Assembly (NCBI GenBank): GCA_030593885.1
Contig: JAUVGH010000010.1
Span: forward strand, 1 to 56,601
DNA: 56,601 nucleotides
Source: Methanomassiliicoccales archaeon
GTDB lineage: Archaea > Thermoplasmatota > Thermoplasmata > RBG-16-68-12 > SOIM01
Direction of reading: 5' to 3'
Shown here: piece by piece, positions 24,443 to 34,187 of the stretch
Layout: every line of letters begins with the position of its first letter
Numbering within the stretch: the stretch's first letter is position 1
Made by a program: the position numbers and the translations under genes
The notes under the pieces: generated by a model
What the model was told of the DNA's origin: nothing
Database searches by the model: none
Seen by the model: only the letters and a program-made list of their open reading frames with translations

Positions 24443-26731
24443 ATGGAGATGGCGGAGGCCCACCCGGACAAAAGCTCCAAAACGGACGTTGAAGATTCTC
24501 TGAATCTCACCGAGAACGCGGTCACCGTGCTTGAGAGAAGATACCTCAAGAAGGACGCTAACGGGGAGGTCATCGAGACTCCCAAGCAGATGTTTTGGCG
24601 CGTTGCAAAGAACATCGCCAGGGCGGATCTGCTCTATAACCCGATGGCGGACGATGCGATGACCGCAAAGCAGTTCTTCTACCTCATGGCCACGGGGCAG
24701 TTCATGCCCAATTCCCCGACCCTTATGAACGCGGGGAGGGCGCTCCAGCAGCTCTCGGCGTGCTTTGTGCTCGAGATCAAGGACACCATGGAGAGCATCT
24801 TCGAGGCGCTGAAGAACACGGCCCTCATCCACAAGAGCGGAGGTGGGACTGGCTTTTCATTCTCAAGGCTCAGGCCCAAGGACGACGTTGTGCTATCCTC
24901 CCGAGGCGTCTCCAGCGGACCCATCTCCTTCATGGAGGTCTTCAACGCTGCGACCGAGGCCGTTAAGCAAGGCGGAACCAGACGCGGGGCGAACATGGCG
25001 ATCCTCAGGGTGGATCACCCGGACATCGTGGACTTCATCACATGTAAGAGGGACAACCGCGCCATCACCAATTTCAACATCTCAGTAGGAATAACCGAGA
25101 ACTTCATGAAGGCGGTGGAGGAGGACAAGGAATTCGACCTCATCAATCCCCGGACCCAGGAGAAGACCAAGAGCCTGAGGGCGAAGGAGGTGTACGGCCT
25201 CATAGTGGACATGGCCTGGAGCAACGGAGAGCCAGGCATCGTTTTCCTGGACCGGCTCAACGCCGGCAACCCCACCCCCGCTCTAGGTGTCATAGAGAGT
25301 ACCAACCCCTGCGGGGAACAGCCGCTTCTTCCGTACGAATCATGCAACCTCGGCTCGGTCAACCTCTCCAAGATGGTCGTGGATGGCGCCATAAACTATA
25401 ACAAGTTCCGAACGGCGGTCAACGCCGCGGTACACTTCCTGGACAACGTCATCGACATGAACAGCTACCCTCTGGAGAAGATAAAGGAGATGACCCGCGG
25501 GAACCGGAAGATAGGTCTGGGGGTCATGGGGTTCGCTGACATGCTCATCGAGCTCGGGATACCTTACAACTCACAAGAAGCGGTCGACATGGGAGAGAAG
25601 GTAATGGCCTTCTTGGAGGCCGAATCCAAGAGGATGTCTGTAGAACTGGCTAAGGAAAGAGGGGCATTCCCCAATTTCGAGAAGAGCATCTACAAGGACA
25701 AGGCAAAGATCAGGAACGCAACCACCACAACCATCGCACCCACGGGAACCATAAGCATCATCGGAGGATGTTCAAGCGGCATAGAACCATTGTTCGCGGT
25801 GGCATTCAAGAGAAAGGTCCTGGATGGGGACGAACTGATTGAGGTAAACCCGCTGTTCAAGGAAAGGGCGGAGAAGGAAGGGTTCTACACGCCCGACCTG
25901 ATGGAGAGGATAGCGGAAAAGGGCACCCTTGCGGAAGTGGATGGAGTTCCAGATCACATCAAGAATCTGTTTGTTACGGCCCACGACATCTCACCGGAGT
26001 GGCACATCAAGATGCAGGCCGCCTTCCAGAAGCACACCGACAACGCGGTGTCCAAGACGGTCAACTTCAGGCATGACGCCACCAAGGAGGACATCGACAA
26101 GGTCTACAAGCTGGCCTACGAACTGGGCTGCAAGGGCATAACGGTCTACAGGGATGCCAGCAGGGACGAACAGGTGCTTTCCACTGGGGCAACGGTAAAG
26201 GCCAGGGAGGACCGGTCGGCAGGACTGATGCCCAGGCCCAGGCCCGCGGTCACCAAGGGCGCGACCATGAAGCTGAAGACCGGCTGCGGGACGCTCTATG
26301 TCACGATCAACGAGGACGAGCACGGCATATGCGAGGTCTTCTCCCAGATGGGCAAATCGGGAGGCTGTGCGGCTTCCCAGTCAGAAGCGGTCAGCAGGCT
26401 GATATCTCTGGCCCTGAGGTCCGGTGTGGAGGTGGAACCCATCATCAAGCAGTTGAAGGGGATCAGATGCCCTGCACCTCTCTTGGCCAAGGGCGGGCTG
26501 ATACTGTCCTGTCCGGACGCCATCGGAAAAGCGCTGGAGAACTACCTTCAGAGAATGAAGATGGAGGCCATGGGCGAGCCCATTCCAGAAGCCACAACGC
26601 TCGACAAGTTCGTGGAGAGCCCGGTGCAGTTCACAAATGTGGTGGGCGCATGTCCTGACTGCGGCGGTCCGCTGATACATGAGGGCGGATGCAACGTGTG
26701 CCGTTCGTGCGGCTACTCCAAGTGCGGTTGA
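24443..26731 (+). CDS. nrdJ: Adenosylcobalamin-dependent (class II) ribonucleotide reductase
   Basis: 762 residues; reduces ribonucleotides to deoxyribonucleotides using coenzyme B12. Seen: 'TPKQMFWRVAKNIARADL', the substrate-site Cys in QLSACFVLEIKD, 'GGGTGFSFSRLRPKDD', the thiyl and catalytic residues in NPCGEQPLLPYESCNLGS, 'TTTIAPTGTISIIGGCSSGI', and a C-terminal zinc ribbon with shuttle cysteines (CPDCGGPL...CNVCRSCGYSKCG). The ATG at 24443 is the first usable start; in-frame stops lie just upstream. Class II enzymes work with or without oxygen, which implies a need for cobalamin. The stop overlaps the converging DUF123 gene. Confidence 0.94.
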   Translation: MEMAEAHPDKSSKTDVEDSLNLTENAVTVLERRYLKKDANGEVIETPKQMFWRVAKNIARADLLYNPMADDAMTAKQFFYLMATGQFMPNSPTLMNAGRALQQLSACFVLEIKDTMESIFEALKNTALIHKSGGGTGFSFSRLRPKDDVVLSSRGVSSGPISFMEVFNAATEAVKQGGTRRGANMAILRVDHPDIVDFITCKRDNRAITNFNISVGITENFMKAVEEDKEFDLINPRTQEKTKSLRAKEVYGLIVDMAWSNGEPGIVFLDRLNAGNPTPALGVIESTNPCGEQPLLPYESCNLGSVNLSKMVVDGAINYNKFRTAVNAAVHFLDNVIDMNSYPLEKIKEMTRGNRKIGLGVMGFADMLIELGIPYNSQEAVDMGEKVMAFLEAESKRMSVELAKERGAFPNFEKSIYKDKAKIRNATTTTIAPTGTISIIGGCSSGIEPLFAVAFKRKVLDGDELIEVNPLFKERAEKEGFYTPDLMERIAEKGTLAEVDGVPDHIKNLFVTAHDISPEWHIKMQAAFQKHTDNAVSKTVNFRHDATKEDIDKVYKLAYELGCKGITVYRDASRDEQVLSTGATVKAREDRSAGLMPRPRPAVTKGATMKLKTGCGTLYVTINEDEHGICEVFSQMGKSGGCAASQSEAVSRLISLALRSGVEVEPIIKQLKGIRCPAPLLAKGGLILSCPDAIGKALENYLQRMKMEAMGEPIPEATTLDKFVESPVQFTNVVGACPDCGGPLIHEGGCNVCRSCGYSKCG

Positions 26732-27102
26732 TCGCCCAGATACACCAAATGGGACGGACATCTGCAATCGGAAGAACCGAATCCTTTTGCCAAGACCTCC
26801 CCTTCTTCCAGGAACTTCGAGTTTATCGAACACTCTTCCCTTTTTGAAGAAATAATCGGGATGAAACCAAGCGCCTCCGCCTCCTCCAAAAAGAAATCGA
26901 TGTGCCATTTCATCTTCTTTTTTTTACCAATATGTCTGCCAATTCTACCCTCCAACGACGAAAGCGCTGAACCCGTGTAGACATACATACCACGCGGAAA
27001 CGAAAAAGTGCCAAGTTTGGCTATCTCAATGTCAGTGTCCTCCGGCAAGAATGCAGCGATACAATACGATCCTTTCACGGTCTGGACAAGTGGAAATGAC
27101 AC
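26713..27102 (-). CDS. GIY-YIG-like DUF123 protein
   Basis: About 129 residues matching DUF123: 'VKGSYCIAAFLPEDTDIEIA', 'GTFSFPRGMYVYTGSALSSL', GRIGRHIGKKKKMKWHIDFF and the cysteine-containing end SSDCRCPSHLVYLG. The fold is related to GIY-YIG nucleases and some members are fused to endonuclease III; activity is not established. The frame opens at ATG 27168, but a TATA-like TTTAAAT (27138-27144) lies inside that extension. I therefore prefer GTG 27102, which gives a leader of about 12 bases; ATG 27168 stays possible. A KKKK run lies at a homopolymer of A/T. Confidence 0.82.
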   Translation of the reverse strand: MSFPLVQTVKGSYCIAAFLPEDTDIEIAKLGTFSFPRGMYVYTGSALSSLEGRIGRHIGKKKKMKWHIDFFLEEAEALGFIPIISSKREECSINSKFLEEGEVLAKGFGSSDCRCPSHLVYLGDQPHLE

Positions 27103-27225
27103 AAAATCCTTTCGGAAGACCCCGTCCAAATCATAGCATTTAAATCCTTGAAGAATCTCTCCCCCCATTGCAGTGCCAGATGAGGCATCTGGACGCTGCG
27201 AAAGTGCGACAAAGAGGTAGGAAGA

Positions 27226-28476
27226 ATGGCGGCAGAATTAAATCCGTTTAAGATAGCGCAACGGCAGCTGAAGATCGCCACCGACGCCTTGGGTTATGAC
27301 GACTCGGTGTACGAAGCATTGAGCGAACCGAAGAGACTCCTGACCGTCTCATTGACCGTCAAAATGGACGATGGGACGTTCAAGACCTTCAAAGGATTCC
27401 GATGTCAGTACAACGATGTCAGGGGCCCATGCAAAGGGGGAATACGCTATCATCCGGAAGAGACCGTCGACACGGTCAAGGCGCTTGCGGCTTGGATGAC
27501 TTGGAAATGTGCGGTTGTGGACATCCCTCTTGGAGGAGGTAAGGGCGGGATCATCTGCAACCCTAAGGAGATGTCCGAAGCAGAGATTGAGAGGTTGAGC
27601 AGGGCCTATATACACGAGGTCGCTGTGATAATCGGGCCGAACAAGGACATTCCAGCTCCGGATGTCTACACCAACCCGCAGATCATGGCCTGGATGATGG
27701 ACGAGTTCAGCATCATGACCGGATACAACGTTCCTGGTGTCATCACCGGCAAACCCATCGAACTCGGCGGGTCGCTCGGGAGAGGAGATGCCACAGCAAG
27801 AGGATGCGTTTACACCACCAGGGAGGCGGCCAAGGAGATCGCCCTGGACCTGAACGGGGCCACGGTCGCGATCCAGGGATTCGGCAACGCGGGACAACAC
27901 GCGGCATCTCTCATGCACGGTCTGCACAACAGCAAGATCGTTGCTATCAGCGATTCTCGAGGCGGGGTCGTCAACTTGGACGGTCTGGAACCTCACGACG
28001 CGATAGCCCATAAGAAGAAGACCGGCAGGGTAGCTGGATTACCTGGCACCGAGGAGATCACCAACCAGGCTCTCCTGGAGATGGACGTTGACGTGCTCTT
28101 CCCCGCGGCACTGGAGAACGTGATTACCCAGGAGAACGCCGGGAACATCAAGGCAAAGATCGTTGCTGAAGCGGCGAACGGGCCGACGACACCTGAAGCG
28201 GACGTGATCATGCACAAGAACGGGATATTCGTCATACCGGACTTCCTGTGCAACGCAGGAGGCGTCACCGTCAGCTACTTCGAGACCGTTCAGAACACGT
28301 ACAACTACTACTGGGACGAGAGCGAGGTCCACGAGAAGCTGAACAAGAAGATGACCGACGCCTTCCATACCGTTCTCGCTGCGGCAAAGAAGCACAACGT
28401 CCATTTGAGGACGGCTGCTTACATGGTCGCGGTGAAACGTGTCGTGGAGGCAATGAAACTGAGGGGCTGGATCTAG
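27226..28476 (+). CDS. gdhA: Glutamate dehydrogenase
   Basis: 416 residues; reversible oxidative deamination of glutamate to 2-oxoglutarate and ammonia. Seen: 'GFRCQYNDVRGPCKGGIRYH', the catalytic lysine region 'ALAAWMTWKCAVVDIPLGGG', the aspartate in GPNKDIPAPDVYTNPQ, the Rossmann motif ATVAIQGFGNAGQHAA, and 'PDFLCNAGGVTVSYFETVQN'. Cofactor choice cannot be settled by eye. The start is ATG 27226 behind GAGGTAGGAAG. With proline dehydrogenase at 45055 it fits amino-acid catabolism. Confidence 0.95.
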   Translation: MAAELNPFKIAQRQLKIATDALGYDDSVYEALSEPKRLLTVSLTVKMDDGTFKTFKGFRCQYNDVRGPCKGGIRYHPEETVDTVKALAAWMTWKCAVVDIPLGGGKGGIICNPKEMSEAEIERLSRAYIHEVAVIIGPNKDIPAPDVYTNPQIMAWMMDEFSIMTGYNVPGVITGKPIELGGSLGRGDATARGCVYTTREAAKEIALDLNGATVAIQGFGNAGQHAASLMHGLHNSKIVAISDSRGGVVNLDGLEPHDAIAHKKKTGRVAGLPGTEEITNQALLEMDVDVLFPAALENVITQENAGNIKAKIVAEAANGPTTPEADVIMHKNGIFVIPDFLCNAGGVTVSYFETVQNTYNYYWDESEVHEKLNKKMTDAFHTVLAAAKKHNVHLRTAAYMVAVKRVVEAMKLRGWI

Positions 28477-28548
28477 CCCTTCTACACTCTTTCCAGACAA
28501 TCGGGTGTGTTGAACAAGTTATCCAAGAGGAATTTGCCGTAGGGTAGC

Positions 28549-29232
28549 CTAGACGCTCTCGACCGTGTGCATCCCGCACTCCTTATCTTCTCTGTCCGGC
28601 CACCTGCCCGCTCTTTCGAACCTTCCCCAACTGCACGCACGAGTGCACGGCTCGCAACCCAGGCTGACGAAGCCCTTGTCATACAGCGTGTTGTACGGGA
28701 CGTTGTACGTCTTGATGTAGTTCCATACATTATCGGCCGTCCACTTGACGATGGGGTTGATCTTCACAGGCATTCCCTCGAATCTCTCCACCGTTCTGAG
28801 GCCGTCCCTGTGCTCTGTCTCATCCCTCCTGAGACCGGTCATCCAGGCATCCAGACCGCTCAGGAACCTTCTCGTGGGTTCGACCTTCAGGCACTCGCAA
28901 CATTTTTTGGGATCTTCCTTGTAGAGTTCCTTCCCGTGGGCTTCTTCGAGCTCTTCCTTGGTGATATTGGGGGAGACCTCCACCAGGTTGAGGTCCCACT
29001 CCTTCACCAGCCTGTCCTTGAAATCCACAATCTCCTTGAACGCGTAACCAGTCTTGATCCAGAACACGGTGATGTCCGGCTTCACCTCCCTGGCGAGGCT
29101 GAGAATGGTGACGCTGTCCTTCCCAAAGCTGCACGCCAGGGCGATCTTCTCGAACTCATTGATCGCCCATGAGATCGTTTCCTTCGTCTCCTGCAGCTTC
29201 GATTCCAACGAGTCTCCTTCATTCTCGGACAT
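28549..29232 (-). CDS. cysH: APS/PAPS reductase-type CysH protein
   Basis: About 227 residues. The N-terminal ATP-pyrophosphatase-like loop 'IALACSFGKDSVTILSLARE' is followed by 'DITVFWIKTGYAFKEIVDF' and the iron-sulfur signature of adenylylsulfate reductases: CCECLKVEP in the middle and GCEPCTRAC near the end, then 'GRFERAGRWPDREDKECGMH'. It should reduce adenylylsulfate (or PAPS) to sulfite for sulfur assimilation, but no sulfurylase or sulfite reductase is nearby. I prefer ATG 29232 because a TTTAAT-type box at 29259-29265 sits about 30 bases upstream; ATG 29292 would add 20 residues. Confidence 0.85.
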   Translation of the reverse strand: MSENEGDSLESKLQETKETISWAINEFEKIALACSFGKDSVTILSLAREVKPDITVFWIKTGYAFKEIVDFKDRLVKEWDLNLVEVSPNITKEELEEAHGKELYKEDPKKCCECLKVEPTRRFLSGLDAWMTGLRRDETEHRDGLRTVERFEGMPVKINPIVKWTADNVWNYIKTYNVPYNTLYDKGFVSLGCEPCTRACSWGRFERAGRWPDREDKECGMHTVESV

Positions 29233-29540
29233 GGGGACAGGGCAATCTCCGAACCGATGTTTAATGCTTGCGTTGACCCCATTCTCAGGCATCTGGTCTC
29301 AATTGTCACGAACCGTGTTGGATGAGCCCTCCAAGAGGAAATGCTCCCATCCTCTGGTTCTGGACGATGCTCCTCCCTCACTTCATAATCAACAGGAGAT
29401 TGTACACAACGAGTTTCATCCTCACCTCCCTGTGCAACAATCAGAAAGGTTTAATATCTGGAACCGGGATATTTTCCATGATATAATCAGTTCGCTCCAT
29501 GCACTCCTCTGGGAGCTTTGGAGGGTAAGGGTGGCTCCAT
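29233..29540. other. Divergent intergenic region
   Basis: About 308 bases between cysH and the divergent surface-protein gene. It holds a minus-strand TATA-like box at 29259-29265 and a plus-strand GTTTAATAT box near 29446-29454. No further gene, RNA or repeat is visible. Confidence 0.4.
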
Positions 29541-32138
29541 ATGGGACTCAACGTGGGTAGAATAACACTGATCTCAATCCTGCTCTTGTCCAGCCTTGCC
29601 GCTCTTCCATTTTCCAATTCTGTTGCGGACCCTGTCGAACAGGAATACTACCTTCACGCCGAGGATTCCAACGGGATATTCAATTACCTTGACCTGGTCA
29701 CGACTCCTCCAGAGCCCAACGCTATTACCATCTCCATAGACGTCCTCGCGGCCGGCCAGTTCAGGGTCGGGGAGGGGTGGATCCAGAATGAGAACTTCAA
29801 CTATGCACGGAACATGATGGGGACATGGACCTTCACCATGTACGTGTACTGCGACGACAACATCATTGACGGACAGCTCTTTGCCAAGGTCTTCGATGGG
29901 TTCAGCACCAGGCTCAACGGCGCTCAGAACAGGTCGCAGTCAATTGGCCACTGCGCGGATCCCGGCACCCCCAAGGAGGTAATTTGGGACGACCAGGTTG
30001 ATCATCTTCAGGCGGGCACATTTGTGGATGGGGAACGCTTCAGGGTGGAGATATGGTTCGACGCCATTTCCGGAGGGACCACAGGGACAGTTAAGACGCC
30101 CAGTGACGAGATATCGTCTCTCGGCCAGACAATAACCGGGTCCTACCTTGACACCCAAGTCAACAACGAGGGAGGCACCCAATACGAGCAGCTCAGAGAG
30201 GCGGACGTCCCGTGTGGAAACACCACCAAATTCGAGGTCGTGGCCGAGATCGGTGTCGAGGGCAAGTCCATTGGCGGGGACTACACCAGTCTTCTGGTCA
30301 ATGACGAGACCTTCGAGATCATAGGGGAGGACAACAACCCCAATTCCTTGAACTGGACCTGGGCCATAGACATCTCCCCCGGCTCGGGTCAATACAGCCT
30401 TTACCTTGACGCGCTCATAGACACGGCACCGCTGAACGACGACGATTTCACGGTATCCTACTCGACCACCGGAGCCTTCCTGGGCGAAGAGACCACCATC
30501 TTCACCATTGATGATACATGGGTCGGGAGCTTCAGCGACCCGCCGCCGGCCCGCTACGATTTTCCCGGGGGAGCCCTCACCGGCGTTCCCACCGTCTACG
30601 TCAGGATCCTGGACACGAATGAGGTGGACTGGCCTCAGGTTAAGGACACGCTCAAGCTGGACAGGATGTACATCGAGCTCGTCGATGCGACCAACAACTG
30701 CTCCGCCCTGGAACACGTATGGGTCATTGACAACCTGCCTGGGGCGGTGAATCACCAACTGCTCCTGAACGGGCATCATTCAGCGTCCACCGACGGGGAC
30801 GACTTCCAGTTCTCCTATTCGGCCATCGGTTCAATGGGGCCATTCGTGAACGCTTTCCTCCTCACCAACACCACCGATCAGGACTTCTATCTGAGCGCCA
30901 CTGTCAGTGGACCGCCTGGATTCACCACTCTCTGGCTCAAGGCCGAGGACACCGACCGCACACCCGGGCCATCGCCGTCACTTGACGACCTCTTCATCGA
31001 CCACATCTACATGTACACGCTCGGAGGAGGGACACCATTCCAGCTGCATCTGATAGCGGACAACGCCACATACCAATCAAGGATCAAGACGATAGAGGAC
31101 GTAACAACCGCAGATACGATGAAGCCCACATCCACCGTCCGATCTCTGCCCCTCTATTCCGACACGGTCTTTGACATCGAGTTTCTGGCCTCCGACATCG
31201 GAAGCGGAGTGAACCACACCGAGCTGTGGTACATCCTCCCGGACGACAACCATGTGAGGTACCTGGGGAAGTATTACACATCACCAATAACCTTCACAGC
31301 TCCCGGGGATGGAATGTACTACTTCTACACCAGGGCCGTCGACAACGCCCTCAACTACGAGGACCCCCCCCTCATGTTTGATGCCATGACCATCGTGGAC
31401 ACCACGCCTCCCACAGTCACACGTGTCAGGCCAAGCGACGGAGAGATCGGCATACGATTAGGCGAGACCGAGATCCAGATCCGGTTCTCGGAGACCATGG
31501 ACAGTGCGACCGTCGAACAAGCGTTCTTGTTGATCGAGGGGAAAGGCAAGAGAGCATGGCAGGCCTCTGACGGTCTCTTCAGATGGAACCACCCTGTCAA
31601 CGATACCTTCACCTTCACCTTGACCAGCGGAGAGGCCTTCAAATACGGGACCACCTACACGATCGTTCTTGACCATTCGGCCAGTGACCTGGCAGGGAAC
31701 AATCTCCCGAGCGACTTTGAGACCACGTTCAATACCGAGGTCGAGTTCGACCCGACTGGTATGGTGATCCTCATAATCATCGCGGCCGTCATGATCGTTC
31801 TTCTGGTCTACTTCATGTTCATAAAGAAGGCGCCCGAAGAGGAGAAAGAGGAGACCATGCAAGTGGCCGTGCACGCTCCGCAGATGCCCCCGCCTCAACC
31901 TCCGGGACCGGTATACCAGGCGCCAACCACTTACACCCCGCCTCCAGTCACATTCACGCCCCCTCCGGCCGGGACCCTGGACAGGCCGATGTGGGAGGCA
32001 GAGAAATCCGGAGAAGAGATCTGGAGGGACGAACAGCCCAACCTCGTGGCGTGCAATCTCTGCAGCAGATTGATATCATCACAGACCCAGTACTGTCCTC
32101 ACTGTGGCAGCAGGACCATGACAGAACGGCCGTCCTGA
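29541..32138 (+). CDS. Surface protein with Big-like domain, membrane helix and cytoplasmic zinc ribbon
   Basis: 865 residues. Signal peptide at 1-29 (ending NSVADPVE). A long extracellular part holds repeated 'YLHAEDSNG'/'WLKAEDTD' strand modules and, near 635-730, a bacterial Ig-like domain ('TPPTVTRVRPSDGEIGIRLG', 'IQIRFSETMDSATVEQAF'). A membrane helix lies at about 740-760. The cytoplasmic tail is Pro-rich (PPPQPPGPVYQAP) and ends with a zinc ribbon CNLCSRLISSQTQYCPHC. A zinc ribbon inside the cell on a surface protein suggests a link to cytoplasmic partners, as in a sensor or anchor; that is inference. Start: ATG 29541 after GGAGGGTAAGGGTGG. Confidence 0.78.
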   Translation: MGLNVGRITLISILLLSSLAALPFSNSVADPVEQEYYLHAEDSNGIFNYLDLVTTPPEPNAITISIDVLAAGQFRVGEGWIQNENFNYARNMMGTWTFTMYVYCDDNIIDGQLFAKVFDGFSTRLNGAQNRSQSIGHCADPGTPKEVIWDDQVDHLQAGTFVDGERFRVEIWFDAISGGTTGTVKTPSDEISSLGQTITGSYLDTQVNNEGGTQYEQLREADVPCGNTTKFEVVAEIGVEGKSIGGDYTSLLVNDETFEIIGEDNNPNSLNWTWAIDISPGSGQYSLYLDALIDTAPLNDDDFTVSYSTTGAFLGEETTIFTIDDTWVGSFSDPPPARYDFPGGALTGVPTVYVRILDTNEVDWPQVKDTLKLDRMYIELVDATNNCSALEHVWVIDNLPGAVNHQLLLNGHHSASTDGDDFQFSYSAIGSMGPFVNAFLLTNTTDQDFYLSATVSGPPGFTTLWLKAEDTDRTPGPSPSLDDLFIDHIYMYTLGGGTPFQLHLIADNATYQSRIKTIEDVTTADTMKPTSTVRSLPLYSDTVFDIEFLASDIGSGVNHTELWYILPDDNHVRYLGKYYTSPITFTAPGDGMYYFYTRAVDNALNYEDPPLMFDAMTIVDTTPPTVTRVRPSDGEIGIRLGETEIQIRFSETMDSATVEQAFLLIEGKGKRAWQASDGLFRWNHPVNDTFTFTLTSGEAFKYGTTYTIVLDHSASDLAGNNLPSDFETTFNTEVEFDPTGMVILIIIAAVMIVLLVYFMFIKKAPEEEKEETMQVAVHAPQMPPPQPPGPVYQAPTTYTPPPVTFTPPPAGTLDRPMWEAEKSGEEIWRDEQPNLVACNLCSRLISSQTQYCPHCGSRTMTERPS

Positions 32139-32146
32139 ACGGGAGA

Positions 32147-34156
32147 TCACTTTTCCATCGCCGATTCGAACATCTCGGCGATATCAACTATATCCAGCTT
32201 CTCCTCAGCATCCTTTGCCTTTATCCCGTCCCCCAGCATGATCAGGCAGAACGGACACGCCGTCGCCATGGTGTCCGCCTTCACATCCAGTGCCTGCTGG
32301 ACACGGGTCTCGTTTATCCTCGACCCCAGGGTCTCTTCCATCCACATCCTTCCGCCGCCCGCTCCGCAGCAGAACCCTGTCCTTTGGTTGTCCTTCATCT
32401 CCTTCAGCTGACCGGAGGTCACAGCTTCCAGTGCGTCCCTGGGTTGATTGTAGATATCATTGTGCCTTCCCAGGTAGCACGAATCGTGGTAAGTGGTAAT
32501 CGCTGGCAGTTTCTTTGAGGTTTTGATCTTCCCCTTCTTCATCAGGTCGGAAAGCAGTTCGGTGTGGTGTATCACCTGGAACTTCCCGCCGAAGTCCGGA
32601 TATTCGTTCTTGAGGGTGTTGAAGCAGTGCGGGCAGGCAGTGACGATCTTCTTGACGTTGTACTTCTTGAAGACACTGATGTTCTCGGTTATCATCATCT
32701 GGCCCAGGTATTCGTTCCCCATCCTTCTCAGCGGTTCACCGCAGCACTTCTCCTCGGTTCCCAGTATCCCGAAACTTATCCCCGCTCTCTTCATTATCTT
32801 CGCAAAGGCGGTGGCCACCTTCCTGTTCCTGTCGTCAAAGGACGCCGTGCAGCCCACGAAGTACAGGTATTCCACATCCTGGTCTGCGGAGAGCTTCTTG
32901 ATCCCGAGGTCCTCCGCCCAGTCGGCCCGCGTGTCGTTGCCCACCATGTACGGATTGAACTGCGTCTCCATGTTCCTCAGAACAGGGTTCATCTCGTTGG
33001 GGAAGTTGGACTCCATCATCACCATGGCCCTTCGAATGTCCACTATCTTGTCTATGTGCTCTATGAAGACGGGACAGTGCTCCTGGCAGGCCCCGCAGGT
33101 CGTACAGGCCCATATCTCATCGTACTGGACCACCTTACCGCCGAGGGGCGGGACCTCTTCCCCTTCTCCGTTCTTCTTGAGAAGGACCTTTCCCCTCTCG
33201 TACAGATGTTCTCTCAGATCGGTTATGATCTTCTTGGGTGAGAGCGGCTTGTCCGTTTGCCACGCCGGACAATTGTCCTGGCACCTTCCGCATTCCATGC
33301 ACGCGTGAAGGTCCCATAACTGCTTGGTCGTGAACTCTTGTATCTTCTGGACCCCGAACACCTCGGTGTCCTCCTCGATCTCCATCTTCTTCAATGCGCC
33401 CTTGGGTCTAAGAGAACGGAAGAATGTGTTCAGCGGACCTATGAATATGTGGGATAACTTCGAGTAAGGGAGGTACATGATGAAGGCGAAGGCCAGCAAC
33501 AGATGGGTCCACCAGAAGACGCCCCAAACGGTCTCTCCTTGAAGGTTGACAGTCTCGAAGAACCAGGCGAACGCAACTCCCACCGGAGACCAGGCTGCGT
33601 CATCCATTGGCTGTCCACCGGGAGATGTTCTGCAGAGAGGTCCCGGATCTCCGTTGAGGATCCTCACGCCCTGGGCCAGGAACCCCGTGAAGATGATGAG
33701 GAATATCAGTGCAAGGGCGATCGCGTCTTCCCTCTTTCTCTCCAACCGCGTCGGCTTGGAAATGTATCTTCTATAGGCAGCAACTATCACGCCCGACATC
33801 ACCGCTATGCCGGCCAGATCCGCCAACAGCGTCGCCCAGAGACAGGTGTCCCCGTACAGCAGGTTGATGCCGAAGTCCATCTGCACGAATACAAGACCAG
33901 TTGACAATAGGAGGTACAGGAACCCGAGATAGATCGCGGTGTGGAAGAGCAACGGAATCGGTTCCCTCACGACCCTTCTCTGCAGAAGGCCGAAGACGAA
34001 GAACGATTTGACCCTCTCGCCCTTCTTGTCCCATCTGCTTTCCTTGACCCCGAGGTTCGCCAGACGGTACTTTCTGTAGAATCCGTACAAGAAGACGACT
34101 AACAGAAGAATCGAGAGGCCCCACATTGCCAATAGCCAGATTTCACTGGGTTCCAT
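32147..34156 (-). CDS. Membrane Fe-S oxidoreductase (HdrDE/FadF-like), electron acceptor for ETF
   Basis: 669 residues. The N-terminal half has about six membrane helices of the HdrE/nitrate-reductase-gamma type, expected to bind heme. It is followed by two [4Fe-4S] motifs, CMECGRCQDNCP and CTTCGACQEHCP, then two CCG domains of the HdrD type ('TACPHCFNTLKNEYPDFGG', CYLGRHNDIYNQPRDAL, GFCCGAGGGRMWMEE). It is downstream of etfB and etfA on the same strand with 11- and 31-base gaps. The inferred role is to pass electrons from flavin dehydrogenases through ETF to a membrane quinone or other carrier. True heterodisulfide reduction is unlikely without methanogenesis genes nearby. Confidence 0.88.
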   Translation of the reverse strand: MEPSEIWLLAMWGLSILLLVVFLYGFYRKYRLANLGVKESRWDKKGERVKSFFVFGLLQRRVVREPIPLLFHTAIYLGFLYLLLSTGLVFVQMDFGINLLYGDTCLWATLLADLAGIAVMSGVIVAAYRRYISKPTRLERKREDAIALALIFLIIFTGFLAQGVRILNGDPGPLCRTSPGGQPMDDAAWSPVGVAFAWFFETVNLQGETVWGVFWWTHLLLAFAFIMYLPYSKLSHIFIGPLNTFFRSLRPKGALKKMEIEEDTEVFGVQKIQEFTTKQLWDLHACMECGRCQDNCPAWQTDKPLSPKKIITDLREHLYERGKVLLKKNGEGEEVPPLGGKVVQYDEIWACTTCGACQEHCPVFIEHIDKIVDIRRAMVMMESNFPNEMNPVLRNMETQFNPYMVGNDTRADWAEDLGIKKLSADQDVEYLYFVGCTASFDDRNRKVATAFAKIMKRAGISFGILGTEEKCCGEPLRRMGNEYLGQMMITENISVFKKYNVKKIVTACPHCFNTLKNEYPDFGGKFQVIHHTELLSDLMKKGKIKTSKKLPAITTYHDSCYLGRHNDIYNQPRDALEAVTSGQLKEMKDNQRTGFCCGAGGGRMWMEETLGSRINETRVQQALDVKADTMATACPFCLIMLGDGIKAKDAEEKLDIVDIAEMFESAMEK

Positions 34157-34187
34157 TTCGGTCCCCCTCCTCCTGGAGGTTATTCAG

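Noticed and set aside
32147-34156. True heterodisulfide reductase HdrDE of methanogenesis
   Set aside because: It is a single fused chain in an operon with etfB and etfA, and no methanogenesis gene is in the window.
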